From: Salmo trutta
Taxonomy: Eukaryota; Chordata; Actinopteri; Salmoniformes; Salmonidae
DNA length: 64,000 bases
Assembly (NCBI RefSeq): GCF_901001165.1
Contig: NC_042960.1
Location: 16,429,456 to 16,493,455 of the forward strand
Reading direction: 5' to 3'
Both the position numbers and the translations under genes were made by a program. Below the pieces are notes generated by a model. The model had not been told where the DNA came from. It was given only the letters and a program-made list of their open reading frames with translations, and searched no databases. Shown here piece after piece: positions 47,276-60,120 of the stretch (the first letter of the stretch is position 1; each line of letters opens with the position of its first letter).

Positions 47276-47828
47276 GCCCCAGAGGTGCTCCAACACAGGG
47301 ATTTCCTTGTGCTGCCACTCAGGGGCCTGCTCTAGTTTAGAGTTATATTGGGTTCTATTTAGTCTGCTCTGCTACCCTTTACGAAGTGTGACAATCTATT
47401 ATGCACTGAATGTAGTTACTTTTCGAGATAACACATCTTTTGACAATAGTATCTCGTGGTGTCACTGCACATAACCGTTTCTAATAGTGGCATAGCCATG
47501 TAGTGACTGCATTATTCACAGACACAGGTCTCAGTCTCTTTTCACCATTCATATACCACCTCAGTCCACTGAAGAACAAATTAATATAGGCTGCCTTTTG
47601 TATTCAGGGTTATAGCACTGACCAACATGTAAGGACAATCCTCCAATGAGAATTCCACTACACAGATGTCTTTCTCATGACAAACGAGCCCCTGTATGCA
47701 AATCCACAAATCGATCTGCCAACACAAAGCCTCATAACTGTCAACAGTTAGATATATATGAGCAAATGTGAAAACAATCTCAGCAGGCGAAAACCGCTAT
47801 CCTCTGATAAAAACATATGGAATATAAC
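47276..47828. other. No gene recognised
   Basis: No feature beyond a (CA)n run at 47829-47845. Confidence 0.5.
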
Positions 47829-47835
47829 ACACACA

Positions 47836-48190
47836 CACACACACGCACATGATGGAGAACAACTCCCTGTTCACCCATGACTGCGTGGCCACACGCCTCC
47901 AACTCAATCATCAAGTTTGCTGACGACACAACAGTGGTAGGCCTGATTACCAACAATGACGAGACAGCCTACAGGGAGGAGGTGAGGGCCCTGGCAGAGT
48001 GATGCCAGGAAAATAACCTCTCCCTCAATGAAACGATGGAGCTGATCGTGGATTACAGGAGACAGCAGAAAGAGCACCCTCCCACCACCACATTGACAGG
48101 GCCACAGCGGACAGGGTAAAAAGCTTCACGTTCCTCGACATGCACATCACTGACGGCCTGAAATACGTCTCGATCGCACCGACAGCATCA
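47836..48190 (+). pseudogene. LINE reverse-transcriptase fragment (jockey/CR1-type group)
   Basis: Contains the RT palm motif FADD at 47916-47927, in the reading KFADDTTVVGLITNNDE. It continues with AYREEVRALAE, a stop, then CQENNLSLN, the thumb region's ELIVDYRRQQ, and (in another frame) KSFTFLDMHITD. Only about 110 residues survive, with at least one stop and two frameshifts. It differs clearly from the LINEs at 8716, 57285 and 58430. Clade not assigned. Confidence 0.75.
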
Positions 48191-48294
48191 TTGTGTTTTG
48201 GTGCAGCAGAAGTACATTCATTTGCAATGGAACGCTGCGTTTGCCTTCCAGTGCAGTGTTTTCTGTTTGGTGCAAACTTTTGATTTATCAAACG

Positions 48295-48562
48295 CTTACA
48301 GATCCTTGCAAAAGTATTCACACCCCTTTGCGTTTTTCCTATTTTGTTGCATTACAACCTGCTATTTAAATTGATTTTTATTTGGATTTCATGTAATGGA
48401 CATACACAAAATAGTCCAAATTGGTGAAGTGAAATGGAGAAAAAAAATGATAAAAAAATTCTGTAAAGCGGTGCATGCATATGTATTCACCCCTTTTGCT
48501 ACGAAGCCCCTAAATAAAAGCTGGTGCAACCAATTACCTTCAGAAATCACATAATTAGTTAA
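48295..48562. mobile_element. Tc1-type transposon end fragment, family E
   Basis: TTGCAAAAGTATTCACACCC then TTGCATTACAACCTG and the inner GCATGCATATGTATTCACCC form direct-repeat-like motifs (TATTCAC at 48318 and 48484), typical of one Tc1-type IR/DR end. No transposase or second end is found. The TTAA element at 48563 lies immediately beside it. Confidence 0.6.
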
Positions 48563-49928
48563 CTTTTTAGTGACAGGGGGCAGTATTTGGAAATTCAGAT
48601 GAATGACGTGCCCAAATTAAACTGCCTGCTACTCGGGCCCAGAAGGTAGGAGAAGTTTCTAAAACTGTTTGAATGATGTTTGTGAGTATAACAGAACTCA
48701 TATGGCAGGCAAAAACCTGAGAAAAAACCCAACCAGGAAGTGGTTTGTAGTTTTTCAACTGATTGCCTTTCCAAACTACAGTGTCTGTGGGGTCATTTTG
48801 CACTTCCTAAGGCTTCCACTAGATGTCAACCGTCTTTAGAACCTTGTTTCATGCTTCTACTGCTATTGGGAAGAGAATAAGAGCTGTCTCAAGCCTGGGA
48901 CCAGTGAGTTGTTTACTGCACGGGCACACAGGCCCGTTCCTTCTTTTTCCTCTGTAATGAATACCCTATTGTCCGGTTGGAATATTATCGAAGATTTAAG
49001 TTAAAAAGACCCTAAGGATTGATTGTAAACATCGTTTGACATGTTTCTACGAACAGTAATGGAACTATTTGACTTTTCGTCTCGGGTTTTGCGCTCACGC
49101 ATTATGCCTTTGGATTAGTGATCTGAACGCGCGAACATTTGGACATAAATATGGAGTTTATCGAACAAAACAAACATTTCTTGTGGAAGTGGGAGTGCAT
49201 TCCAATGAAGGTCAGCAAAGGTAAGTGAAGATTTATAATACTATTTCTGAGTTTAGTTGACTCCAGAACTTGGCGGGTAACTGTATAGCTTGCTTTGATG
49301 GCTGAGCTCTGTACTCAGAATATTGAACAATGTGCTTTCGCCGTAAAGCTACTTTGAAATCTGACACAGCAGTTGCATTAAGGAGTGTATCTATAATTCT
49401 TTCAATAACTGTTGTAAATTTGATCAATGTTTATGATGAGTATTTTTGTAAATTGATGTGCTCATTCACCGGATGTTTTGGGAGGCAAAACATTTATGAA
49501 CATCACGCGCCAATGTAAAATGGGGTTTATGGATATAAATATGACCTTTATGGAACAAAACATACATGTATTGTGTAACATTGAGTCCTGGGAGTGTCAT
49601 CTGCTGAAGATCATCAAAGGTTAGTGATTCATTTTAGCTGTATTTCTGGTTTTTGTGACGCCTCTCCTTGCTTGGAAAATGGCTGTGTGGTTTTTCTTGT
49701 TTAGGCGCTGTCCTAACATAATCTAATGTTATGCTTTCACCGTAAAGCCTTTTTGAAATGGGACAATGGCGAGAAGATTATCTTTAAAATGGGATATAAT
49801 AGTTGTGTGTTTGAGAAATTTGAATTATGAGATTTTTGTTGTTTTGAATTTGCTGCCCTGCTATTTCACTGGCTGTTGGCAGTGTGTCCCGCGGGTGGGA
49901 CGCTAGTGTCCCACATGTCCCAGAGAGG
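48563..49928. mobile_element. TTAA-flanked 1.4-kb non-autonomous element, copy 2
   Basis: Flanked by TTAA at 48559-48562 and 49929-49932. The right end CCCAGAGAGG matches copy 1 (26524-27957); the left end is diverged (CTTTTTAGTGACAGGGGGC). Shared blocks include TTTCTAAAACTGTTTGAATG and AACAGAACTCATATGGCAGG. The two internal modules recur here too, about 393 bp apart (GAACAAAACA at 49159 and 49552), each followed by a CAGCAAAGGT or CATCAAAGGT motif. Non-coding. Confidence 0.75.
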
Positions 49929-49932
49929 TTAA

Positions 49933-50685
49933 CCCCTTCCCTCTCCCATTAACATCAGTATCATGTACATCAGGTGAGCAGGAGCTCTAAGGTTATACTG
50001 CATACAGTTAGTATGATAACAATGGGAAAGGGTAATCAAGGGTCCATACAAATAGTACAGTTTTCCACCATCTTCACTGGTCTGACAACAAAATGCAGGT
50101 GGTAAAAAAATGAATTAGTAAGATAATTGTTTTTACTTTCATCTTGTCTTAGATGTGCAAAGGTGTAGGGAGGAAATGAGGTGATTACGTTTAAATTAGA
50201 TACTAATAAACAAATGAAGCAACTGACTACAAAAAAATGTGAATTGCATGGAAGAACATGACGGGTATGTGTGTCATAAACATGTTACAAAAAACAAAAA
50301 AATATTGAAAGAGGTGTTTGTGTTTGCGTGTGTGTAAAAATGAAACGTTGAATGTGTAGCTAAACACACAAATCAGCTGTAATCTGTAAGAGAACACCAA
50401 GAGCATATTTGTTTGGGCACAACTGCAGACAGATACAGGGACTACTCATAGACCCGTAGTAGGGGGACTTCCGACATGGACACAAAGAGAGAGAGAGAGT
50501 GCAGGGCACTGGAGATCTGAGGTGCAGAGAGGAGTGGAGGAGAGGTGTGTGTTTGTCTGAAAACTCAGTGAACGTGTAGCAACAATACAAGTAAACACAA
50601 ATGTCACCTTTGGTCTTGTAAAATAACAACAAGAGCATCTGAATTATCTGGTGTGAGTTTTAGTTCAGTAAATATTCATGAAATC
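49933..50685. other. No gene recognised
   Basis: A short (GA)n run lies at 50488-50499. Otherwise anonymous. Confidence 0.5.
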
Positions 50686-50687
50686 TA

Positions 50688-51238
50688 CAGTACCAGTCAA
50701 AAGTTTGGACACACCTACTCATTGAAGGGTTTTTCTTTATTTTTACTATTTTATACATTGTAGGATAATAGTGAAGACATCAAAACTATGAAATAACACA
50801 TATGGAGTCATGTAGTAATCAAAGTGTTAAACAAATCAAAATGCATGTTATATTTGAGATTCTTCAAAGTAGCCACCCTTTGCCTTGACTGCTTTGCACA
50901 CTCTTGGCATTCTCTCAACCAGCTTCACCTGTAATGCATTTCCAACAGTCTTGAAGGAGTTCCCACATATGCTGAGCACTTGTTGGCTGCTTTTCCTTCA
51001 CTCTGCTGTCCAACTCATCTCAAACCATCTCAATTGGGTTGAGGTCGGGGGATTGTGGAGGCCAGGTCATCTGATGCACACCATCTCTCTCCTTGGTCCA
51101 ATAGCTCTTCCACAGCCTGGAGGTGTGTTTGGTCATTGTCCTGTTGAAAAACAAATTATAGTCGCACTAAGCGCAAACCAGATGGGATGGCGTATTGATG
51201 CAGAATGCTGTGGTAGCCATGCTGGTTAAGTGGTACTG
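50688..51238 (-). mobile_element. Tc1-like, family A, internally deleted copy
   Basis: The left end CAGTACCAGTCAAAAGTTTG follows TA (50686-50687). The C-terminal transposase part reads on the minus strand with frameshifts. Similarity stops at about 51229 and is followed by TGGTACTG and TA (51239-51240), which is just the outermost tip of the opposite terminal repeat. Most of the transposase and nearly all of one terminal repeat are deleted. Confidence 0.8.
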
Positions 51239-51581
51239 TATGTACAACTAATAATGAATGCGTTTAAGTATTGAGTAACTATTTACTTCATGAATTTTAT
51301 ACTCAAAAAGCTTACTAACAAGGACATAGTAAGCGGAATAAGGACAGTTGAAAAAAAATGGGCTTTGAGAAGGAGGTGAGGAGTCAAGGAAACATTCTCC
51401 CATGGAGAAAGAGTAATACAGACAGTCAACCCACCCCCTCACCAGTCTGCCTGCCTTTTCCCCTCTATCTGCCTCTGCTCAATCCATATGGTTAGCCACC
51501 ACCATTCATCTCAACAGCCACCTCAGGCAGAGAGAGATAAAAGTGCAGGGCACTGGAAATGTGAGGTTCCTCGAGGAGAAG

Positions 51582-52160
<579 letters not shown>

Positions 52161-52162
52161 TT

Positions 52163-52378
52163 ATGTTAACTATTCGGGAAACTATTCAGACCCCTTGACT
52201 TTTTCCACATTTTATTTGGTTACAGCCTTATTTTAAAATGGATTACACTGTTATTTCCCCTCATCAATCTACACATAATACCTCATAATGACAAAGAAAA
52301 AACAGGTTCAGACATTTTTGCTAATTTATTAAAAATAAAAAACTGAAATATCTCATTTACATAAGTGTACAGAACCTT
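52163..52378. mobile_element. Tc1-like end fragment, family C
   Basis: Matches the left end of the copy at 28220-29741: CTTGACTTTTTCCACATTTT, GGTTACAGCCTTATTTTAAA, ATCAATCTACAC and TATTAAAAATAAAAAACTGA. The outermost bases are degraded and nothing of the transposase remains. Confidence 0.8.
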
Positions 52379-52598
52379 GTCAGAATATTCAAAGATAATA
52401 CAGAACGCAGAGGACGAGAGGTCATTAGAGGACTAAAGGTCAAGAGGGAATTAACGATCAAAGGAAATAGTGTTTTTTAAGTAATAGGGAATTAATGGTC
52501 AATGGGTCAGAGAGACATGGGAGGAACTTGTCTAGGCATTGAGCCTGAAACAGGATACTTGTTATTTGGCCATTGGCCCAGTTTTATTGCAAGGAATT

Positions 52599-52751
52599 CT
52601 AATTGGTCAAACACAGGCTAAATCAAAAGATGAATATGACAGGCAAATATTTCGACAGGAAACTGTTGTTTTGGGGTATTTTCTTACTTACCAAGGAACA
52701 ACAGCTAAACATTTGCCTCATATTCATCTTTTGATCTGAAATACCAATTAG
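52599..52751. repeat. 153-bp near-palindrome with potential hairpin
   Basis: The outer arms CTAATTGGT and ACCAATTAG pair. The next arms, 52622-52639 and 52718-52735, pair perfectly over 18 bp (ATCAAAAGATGAATATGA). GGCAAAT pairs with ATTTGCC, and the inner CTGTTGTT pairs with AACAACAG. The loop is about 16 nt. It does not match any other repeat in the window. Confidence 0.8.
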
Positions 52752-52754
52752 CCT

Positions 52755-53915
52755 ACATGAGTATACTGCAAAAATGACCCACTTTACTTCACAGTAGCAA
52801 TACTGATGACACTACCTGTGTTGAGTTCAATGGTACATTTTGTATCCACGTGGTCACACTTGTGGATGTTGTAGAGGGTCTGGCTGTAGAATTGCCACTC
52901 GTTGCCCTAGGCACAATAAATGGATCCAGAAAATAAAGAATGTGGCAGAAGCGCCAAGGCCGTTGGCCTGAAGCTGCTGACCCAGACCTCTTCTTCTCTT
53001 TCTCTGCCCTTATCTCCCTCTGTCACCTGTCCCTGAGTCCTCTCCACTTCCTGCTACAGTCTTCTTCTACATAGACATGAACATGATAAGCCACACCACC
53101 ACCTAACATAACTATAGTTATTAGATCGCTAACATGGACATGTCACCTACTGTACACACAGTTACTTGGTCAAATTATCAGGGGTAGTAACTATCATAAT
53201 TGTTATTACTTTTTCTCTCTCACATACACAAACACACACACACACGTCCCTGTAGTTGTGTAACAAAAAACACGGTTTTGAGGACCCTCTGCAACACGTG
53301 TGTAGATACCTGTAATCAGTATAGTTAAATAGCTGCGTAAAATGCTATGCAACATTGATACAATGTCGGTGTGATCAAGGCATTACTATGCATCTGCAGT
53401 CTAAGTCACTTTTAGGGAGGTTATTTTAATGGAATAAAAAATTTGCCCAGAGCCTAAAAAGCCTGAAAGAAGCATCGCTGTACACTACAGATAGCACATT
53501 TTCACCTTCATTGGCAGTTTGCTTCCTTGTTTGTGCACATTGCATGAAGACCGGGGTATTTGCAGTAATTTCTTTTGGCAGGTTTCCCACACTGACAGGT
53601 CTGCTGCAAGACTCTCCTGTGAATCTCATGAATATATTTAAGGCTATTAAATCAATTTTAAAGACAGTGCTTTGCATGCATGCAGTCTAATCATTACAAT
53701 TTAAATTGGACAAGTGGGACTGTAAATAAGGAGTGGGTGAGAAATGTGGCGGACATTTTTTTTTCTCGAATACAAGTACTAGACTGACCATGTGGTTCTT
53801 TAACATACAGTACGTGTACTTTGTTGAGGCATATGGAAAAAGGTTCTTCAAAACAGGATGCATTAATGAATTCAAACTTTATAAGATGGTCAGATAAGGA
53901 ACTCAAGGTGAGATT
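52755..53915. other. No gene recognised
   Basis: Short CA run at 53229-53244. No coding signal. Confidence 0.5.
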
Positions 53916-53919
53916 AAGG

Positions 53920-55750
53920 CTGTTTACGGTGACCATATTACCTCCACACTGGCAGTGACAAGTCATGACATTTTAGTCACAGTAATTAGGCTTTTCCAAG
54001 CTCTGATGCTACTGATGGTCATTAGTAGCCTACAAAACTTGCTAACTGCCTGTTGCTAAGAACTCTATTGTCCCTCTAATCACTCTGACATCAATGCAAA
54101 TTTAATTGAAAATCAAATGCTTCATGAGAAACCTTGAGCTCATGTTGCACAACATTTCTATAGGCAGTGCAATTGCGTGAGAAACGAGAGTTTTGATGGC
54201 CTCTGTTAAAAAGAGGAGGATCCCATCAGCGTTCTATAGGCTAGGCCTACTATTTATTTCTCAACTTTCCTAATATTAAGCACATTGCTTCGCTTTACAA
54301 CATGTGTAAAGCCTACCAAGCTGGCATGAAAATTAACCATGTATTTTTGACCCTGCCCCTGTTCCGAGACATGGGCGTGATAATGGTCTATTCTAAATCA
54401 ATCAAGCAGCCCCATGAAGACCAAGGAGCTCACCAAACAGGTCAGGGACAAAGTTGTGGAGAAGTACAGATCAGGGTTGGGTTATAAAAAAAATATCCCA
54501 CGGAGCACCATTAAATCCATTATAAAAAATGGAAAGAATATGGCACCACAATAAACCTGCCAAGAGAGGGCTGCCCACCAAAACTCACGGACCAGGCAAG
54601 GAGGGCATTATTCAGAGAGGCAACAAAGAGACCAAAGATAACCTTGAAGGAGCTGCAAAGCTCCACAGTGGAGATTGGAGTATCTGTCCGTAGGACCACT
54701 TTAAGCCGCACACTCCACAGAGCTGGGTTTTATGGAAGAGTGGCCAGAAAAAGCCATTGCTTGATGAAAAAAATAAGCAAATACATTTGGTGTGCACCAA
54801 AAGGCGTGTGGGAGACTCCCCAAACACATGGAAGAAGGTACTCTGGTCAGATGAGACTAAAATTGAGCTTTTAATTCATCAAGGAAAACGTTATGTCTGG
54901 CGCAAACCCAACACCTCTCATCACCCCGAGAACACCATCCCCACAGTGAAGCATGGTGGTGGCAGCATCATGCTGTGCGGATGTTTTTCCATCAGCAAGG
55001 ACTTTGAAACTGGTCAGAATTGAAGGAATGCTGGATGGCGCTAAATACAGGGAAATTCTTGAGGGAAACCTGTTTCAGTCTTCCAGAGATTTGAGACTGG
55101 GACAGAGGTTCACCTTCCAGCAGGACAATGACCCTAAGCATACTGCTAAAGTAACACTTGAGTGGTTTAAGGGGAAACATTGAAATGTCTTGGAATGGCC
55201 TAGTCAAATCCAAGACCTCAATTCAATTGAGGTATGACTTAAAGATTGCTGGACACCAGCGGAACCCATCCAAGTTCAAGGAGCTGGAGCAATTTTGCCT
55301 TGAAGGATGGGCAACAATACCAGTGGCTAGATGTGTATATAAAATAATATAAAATAATGCCATGGAATTCTAAGCAAATCTTGTCGGCTAAATGAATTAG
55401 TGTAGCCCACAGCCATATGGCATAGCCAGATCAGGGCCTAACATAAGGACAACTCAGAATATGCTATTCTGTTCTTCGGAAATAAACTACATTTTCTTCC
55501 TATCATGTTTCTTTAGACCTGTCTAAAAAATATATATGGATTTATTGTGATGGTGAAGGCTATATTAAATGGATTAAGTAGACTTTTTAAAATGTAGTTC
55601 CAAAGGTCTGCATCAGTGGCTTGTAGCCTATGCGTGGAAGCCAGGAGATGCTAAATGTGTTTATGATCATTAAAGGTCAATCACCGTGAGACTAGCAGTT
55701 ATTTGCTTGACAATCACTGGCTGACAAAATTTCACGACCGCCACATCCCT
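53920..55750. mobile_element. Probable hAT-like dispersed repeat, split by a Tc1 remnant
   Basis: The two flanks (about 53920-54405 and 55350-55750) look like halves of one salmonid repeat that I associate with hAT-like elements. The ends GGCTGTTTACGGTGACC and, inverted, TCACGACCGCCACATCCC are partly complementary. Between them lies a Tc1 transposase remnant. No clear target duplication was found, so both membership and class are inferences. Confidence 0.45.
54414..55345 (+). pseudogene. Tc1-like transposase pseudogene, family D
   Basis: ATG at 54414 begins MKTKELTKQVRDKVVEKYR, the family's N-terminal helix-turn-helix. It then lacks about 10 residues (GLGYKK joins NIPRST) and meets TAA near 54551. 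Further pieces in three frames read KELQSSTVEIGVSVRRTTLS, VLWSDETKIELL (first Asp), HGGGSIMLCGCF, FTFQQDNDPKHTAK (second Asp), LNSIEV followed by a stop (Glu kept, next residues lost) and FKELEQFCLEGWATIPVAR. Length is close to full, but at least four frameshifts and two stops are present. Terminal repeats are not recognised. Confidence 0.85.
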
Positions 55751-55754
55751 AGGT

Positions 55755-57280
55755 GAGATGACTTATTTAGCATTTGGAATATCTGACTGCTTAATTGGCC
55801 ATTCAGTAGCCCCAAGAACTATACTGTACAGATATACAATATGGACTCACTATTTAGTGTAATTATACCACTCTGTTCAGTACCTCTGATTTATTGTTTC
55901 TTTATGAATTATTCATTCATTTGTAATTACTTATCATGTCTGATGCATTTCTTCCAGTCTATATTTCAAAATTCCATTATAGCAATGGCAACTACACCAG
56001 CTTCAATATGAACATGTCAGCACAAAACTGAAGCATTTCCACACTGAAACATGAGCCAAGGATACAGCCTACAAGAGCAGATCAAAACCCTATTTCACTT
56101 CCATTCATTAATCTGAGAACAAAATTAAAACGTACAATCTGTTCGAGAGCTAAAATGAGACGCATCAGAGAAAGGTGCCATTTCCCGCTGCAGTGATTCT
56201 GTGATGACGACCTGCCTGAGGTGGGCTGTGAAGCGTGACCTTACTGGAGCTTTGCGACCCAAACAGTTCACCCTGATAAACCATCTAGGGCTGCAGCGCT
56301 GCACCAGCCACATCCACGCTCTGGGGAGGCAGGGAACTGAACCGTGAGCATGTTGCCTCATGTTGCATTTCTACAACTCCATCAATCACCAGTAAAGAGA
56401 AACACATTTGCACATGAATCTGGAAATGAAGTGTTTGTATCAGAAATTCATGTTTGTTTGTATGACGCAGGAGATGGCTGTTGGGTACTGGTTTATTTGC
56501 ACGTTTGGTGAGAATTACCTCGTGGACACATACTATTTACGATCCACAGTGCGGCTAGCTTTAATCTTATATTTGATTATATCTTATAATTACCATTTTA
56601 ATAAAGTTATGGGCCGATGACTCTCATTTATGGAGATGGTGATATTGGCAGTGATGTAGCTCTCAGTCAGATTGCACCTGAATTTACCCCCTGGAAGTCT
56701 AGTGTCAACCGTACTGAGATGGTGTTTGAGGTGACATGTGGTGTGACGTGGGGTGTTCGGAAAAATAGTTCCGAATGAACACACGTCGTCTTGTTTCGCA
56801 ACTGGTGGTGTATGTACACTTTTATCGCAGTCTTATCAGATGCATTTTGATATCACTGTTTTGTAAGCGTATAGGTCGATTAACAAGCCCTCTACTGGCA
56901 ATCATATGATACCTTGAATACTCTTGTTGATATTATTTGTATGGATAAAAGATCACCTGTGATAAAGAGAATTCACCTAGCAAGAAACATAGTCGATGGC
57001 CAACTCTTCAAAGAGATACGCTATGTTAATAGATTTTCAGGTCCATATTTTGTCATGACTTTATCTTTGCTTTGAAAAGAGAACTGTTGCACATTTCACA
57101 ATATCAATTCTGACCCTGATTGACCCTACTCTCTCATATTAACTTGTATCTTACCTATCACTTCATTATCCTCTACCTACTGTTTTCTTCCATTGTGTAA
57201 CATTGAACTGAGAAAAGGAAAAGCCCACATTCACTGGGATATTCTTAAAGTTTTATTGTCTTTACATCAACAACATTGCT
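55755..57280. other. No gene recognised
   Basis: AT-rich, no domain-bearing frame. The right edge may include LINE sequence upstream of the RT fragment. Confidence 0.5.
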
Positions 57281-57284
57281 CAAG

Positions 57285-58300
57285 CAGTAGGAAGCTCTCT
57301 CACTATTTATATGCAGATGACACAGTCTTATACTCAGCTGGCCCCTCCCCGGATTTTGTGTTAAACGCTCCACAAAAAAACGTTCTTAGTGTCCAACAAG
57401 CTTTCTCTGCCCTTAACCTTGTTCTGAACACCTCCAAAACAAAGGTCATGGGGTTCGGTAAGAAGAATGCCCCTTTCCTCACCGGTGTGATTACTACCTC
57501 TGAGGGTTTAGAGCTTGAGATAGTAACCTCATTCAAGTACTTGGGAGTATGGATAGACGGTACACTGGCCTTCTCTCAGCACATATCAAAGCTGCAGGCT
57601 AAGGTTAAATCAAGACTTGGCTTCCTCTATCGTAATCACTCTTCTTTCACCACAGCTGCCAAAGTAACCCTGATTCTGATGACCATCCTACCCATGCTAG
57701 ACTACGGAGACGTAATTTATAGATCGGCAGGTAAGGGTGCTCTTGAGTGGTTAGATGTTCTTTAACATTCGGCCATCAGATTTGCCACCAATGCTCCTTA
57801 CAGGGCACATCATCGCACTCTATACTACTCTGTAAACTGGTCATCTCTGTATACCCACCGCAAGACCCACTGGTTGATGTTTATTTATAAAAACCCTCTT
57901 AGGCCTCACTCCCCCCTATCTGAGATACCAACTGCAGCCCTCATCCTCCACATACAACACCCTTTCTGCCAGGCACATTCTGTTAAAGGTCCCCTAAGCA
58001 CACACATCCCTGGGTCGCTCCTCTTCTCAGTTTGCTGCAGCTAGTGAATGGAGCTAGCTGCAAAAAACACTCAAACTGGACCGTTTTGTCTCCATCTCTT
58101 CATTCAAAGACTCAATCATGGACACTCTTTCTAACAGTTGTGGCTGCTTCGCGTGATGTATTGTTGTCTCTACCTTCTTGCACTTTGTGCTGTAGTCTGT
58201 GCCCAATAATGTTCATGCCATGTTTTGTGCTGCTACCATTTACATTTACATTGACACTTGCTCTTTGCCTGCACCCTGTGTTAAAAAAATCATTCTGAGA
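57285..58300 (+). pseudogene. Rex1/CR1-group LINE, RT palm to C-terminus
   Basis: An open stretch to 57765 carries the RT catalytic LYADDTVLYSAG (YADD at 57310-57321), then LNTSKTKVMGFGKK, SFKYLGVWIDGTLAFSQHIS and MLDYGDVIYRSAGKGALE, typical of the thumb and connector region of Rex1/CR1-group LINEs. A TAA ends the frame where a conserved Tyr-His would follow. Similarity continues in shifting frames (FATNAPYRAHH, THWLMFIYK, SQFAAASEW) to about 58160, near the natural C-terminus. The 5' part (endonuclease and RT fingers) is absent. The catalytic motif itself is intact. Confidence 0.82.
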
Positions 58301-58429
58301 TTCAAACTCTCCGCCACCTGTGTCTGCATCTGGGTCTTATCCTGAGTCGTGATAGACACAAATAAAGTAGTTTGACGATTAGGAGAGAACTGACCTTTTC
58401 TTCGACACCTAAAACAATAGGAAAGTTAG

Positions 58430-60120
58430 AATTGTAATGGCCAGGCAGATAATAAGAAAAGATGATCAGTATTTACCTGGCTAAAAGAGACGGAATATAA
58501 TATCTATTGTTTACAGGAAAGTCATTTAACAATTTTAGATGGTTTTGTGGAAAAAGGACTGGGAGGGCGAAATGTATTTCTCCCATGGGCAAAGAAATTA
58601 ATAAGGGGTGATGATATTAATTAACAGTAATTTTGATCCAAATGTGCAAATTGTCCAAAAAGATCATCAAGGTAGATGGATTATTTTAAATATGTTATTG
58701 GACAATAAACAGATATGGCTTATTAACCTATATGGTCCAAATAATGATGATCCAAGCTTCTTTGAAAATATATATAAAAATGTATCAACTCTACAAGCAA
58801 CACTAGACTCTATTATTATGATGGGAGATTTTAATACGGTTTTAAATACCTCTACGGACCGTAAAGGAAATCACACTACAAACTATCACCCTCAGGCACT
58901 TAAGGAAATCATGAATGTCATGGATATATTGGAATTAGTGGATATATGGAGGCTTAAATACCCTGACCTAGTGAGATATACATGACGGAGGCTTAATCAA
59001 GCCTTGATTGCTTTCTTATGTCATTCTCTCTGGCACCAAAACTTTAAAAAGTGTTGATAGGGGACAGAATGCGGTCGGATCATCACATAATTGGCATATA
59101 TATTACTCTTACAGAATTTCCACGTGGGCGAGGATATTGGAAATTTAATCAGAGCCTACTGGATGATAACTTGGTTTTAACTAGGACAGAATCATTTAAA
59201 ACTGACTTTTTCCGACATAACATAGGTACAGCAGATCCCCTTATTTTATGGGATACTTTTAATTGTGCCTTTAGAGGCCATGCAATTCAGTACTCATCTA
59301 TAAAACAAAATCAATTTAGATCAAAATAGTTCATACTAACAGTACAGTTAGATAGCAATAAAAACTGTACCATAGAGGCACAGAAAAAGTTATAGGAAAA
59401 ACAAAAAGAAATCAAGGAACTTATTCAAGAAAGATTCAGTGTAATATAGTATAAATATAAAGCGAATTGAATGGAATATGGGGAAAAATGCACCAAATTA
59501 TTTTTCAATCTTCAACATAGAAACGCTACCAAAAAATGTACAAATGATGGAGTCACGCATGATTCATCGAACGATATTTTGAAAGCGGAAGAAAAGCACT
59601 TCAACAATATTTTTTGTTTGAGTCTTCTCCATCTCCACTAACCGAAGCTAATTGTATGGATTTTCTCCTATTAATAATGTAAAATTAGCATCTGTACAGT
59701 GACACATGTGAAAGCCAAATTACAGACGAGGAACTTCTTGATGCAAAAAGCCTTTAAAGCCTTTAAGGCTGTGAACTCCAGGGCTGGATGGCATACCAGT
59801 GGAAGTATACCAAACTTTAAAAAATATACTCAGAGGACTCAAAATTATTAATAGCACCTTTTAACCACTCCTATATAAACTGTAGATTAACGGACACTCA
59901 ACAAGGTCGTCTGATTTCATTATTACTGAAACAGGATCCAAGTTGTATATATAAAGATCCAGACCATTTAAAAAATTGGAGTCCACTTACACTTCAGCGT
60001 TGTGAGGCAAACATTCTAGCTAAATGATTGGCGCATAGAATTAAAAAGGTATTGTCAGATATTATTCATTCTAATCACGTTCTTTACATGGACGATACAT
60101 TGGAGGTGATATAAGACAAG
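58430..60120 (+). pseudogene. L1-like LINE, endonuclease and first part of RT region
   Basis: The 5'-truncated start lies near 58430. The endonuclease is read at 58470-58990: YNIYCLQESHLT, then VQKDHQGRWIILNMLL, WLINLYGPNNDDPSFFENIY and MMGDFNTVLN (GDFN 58825-58836). Next come IGDRMRSDHHIIG (catalytic SDH, 59051-59329 frame), the desert region and finger sequences to YIGGDIRQ, where the solo LTR at 60121 interrupts. Several stops and frameshifts are present and ORF1 is absent. L1-clade assignment rests on the order and wording of these motifs. Confidence 0.8.
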
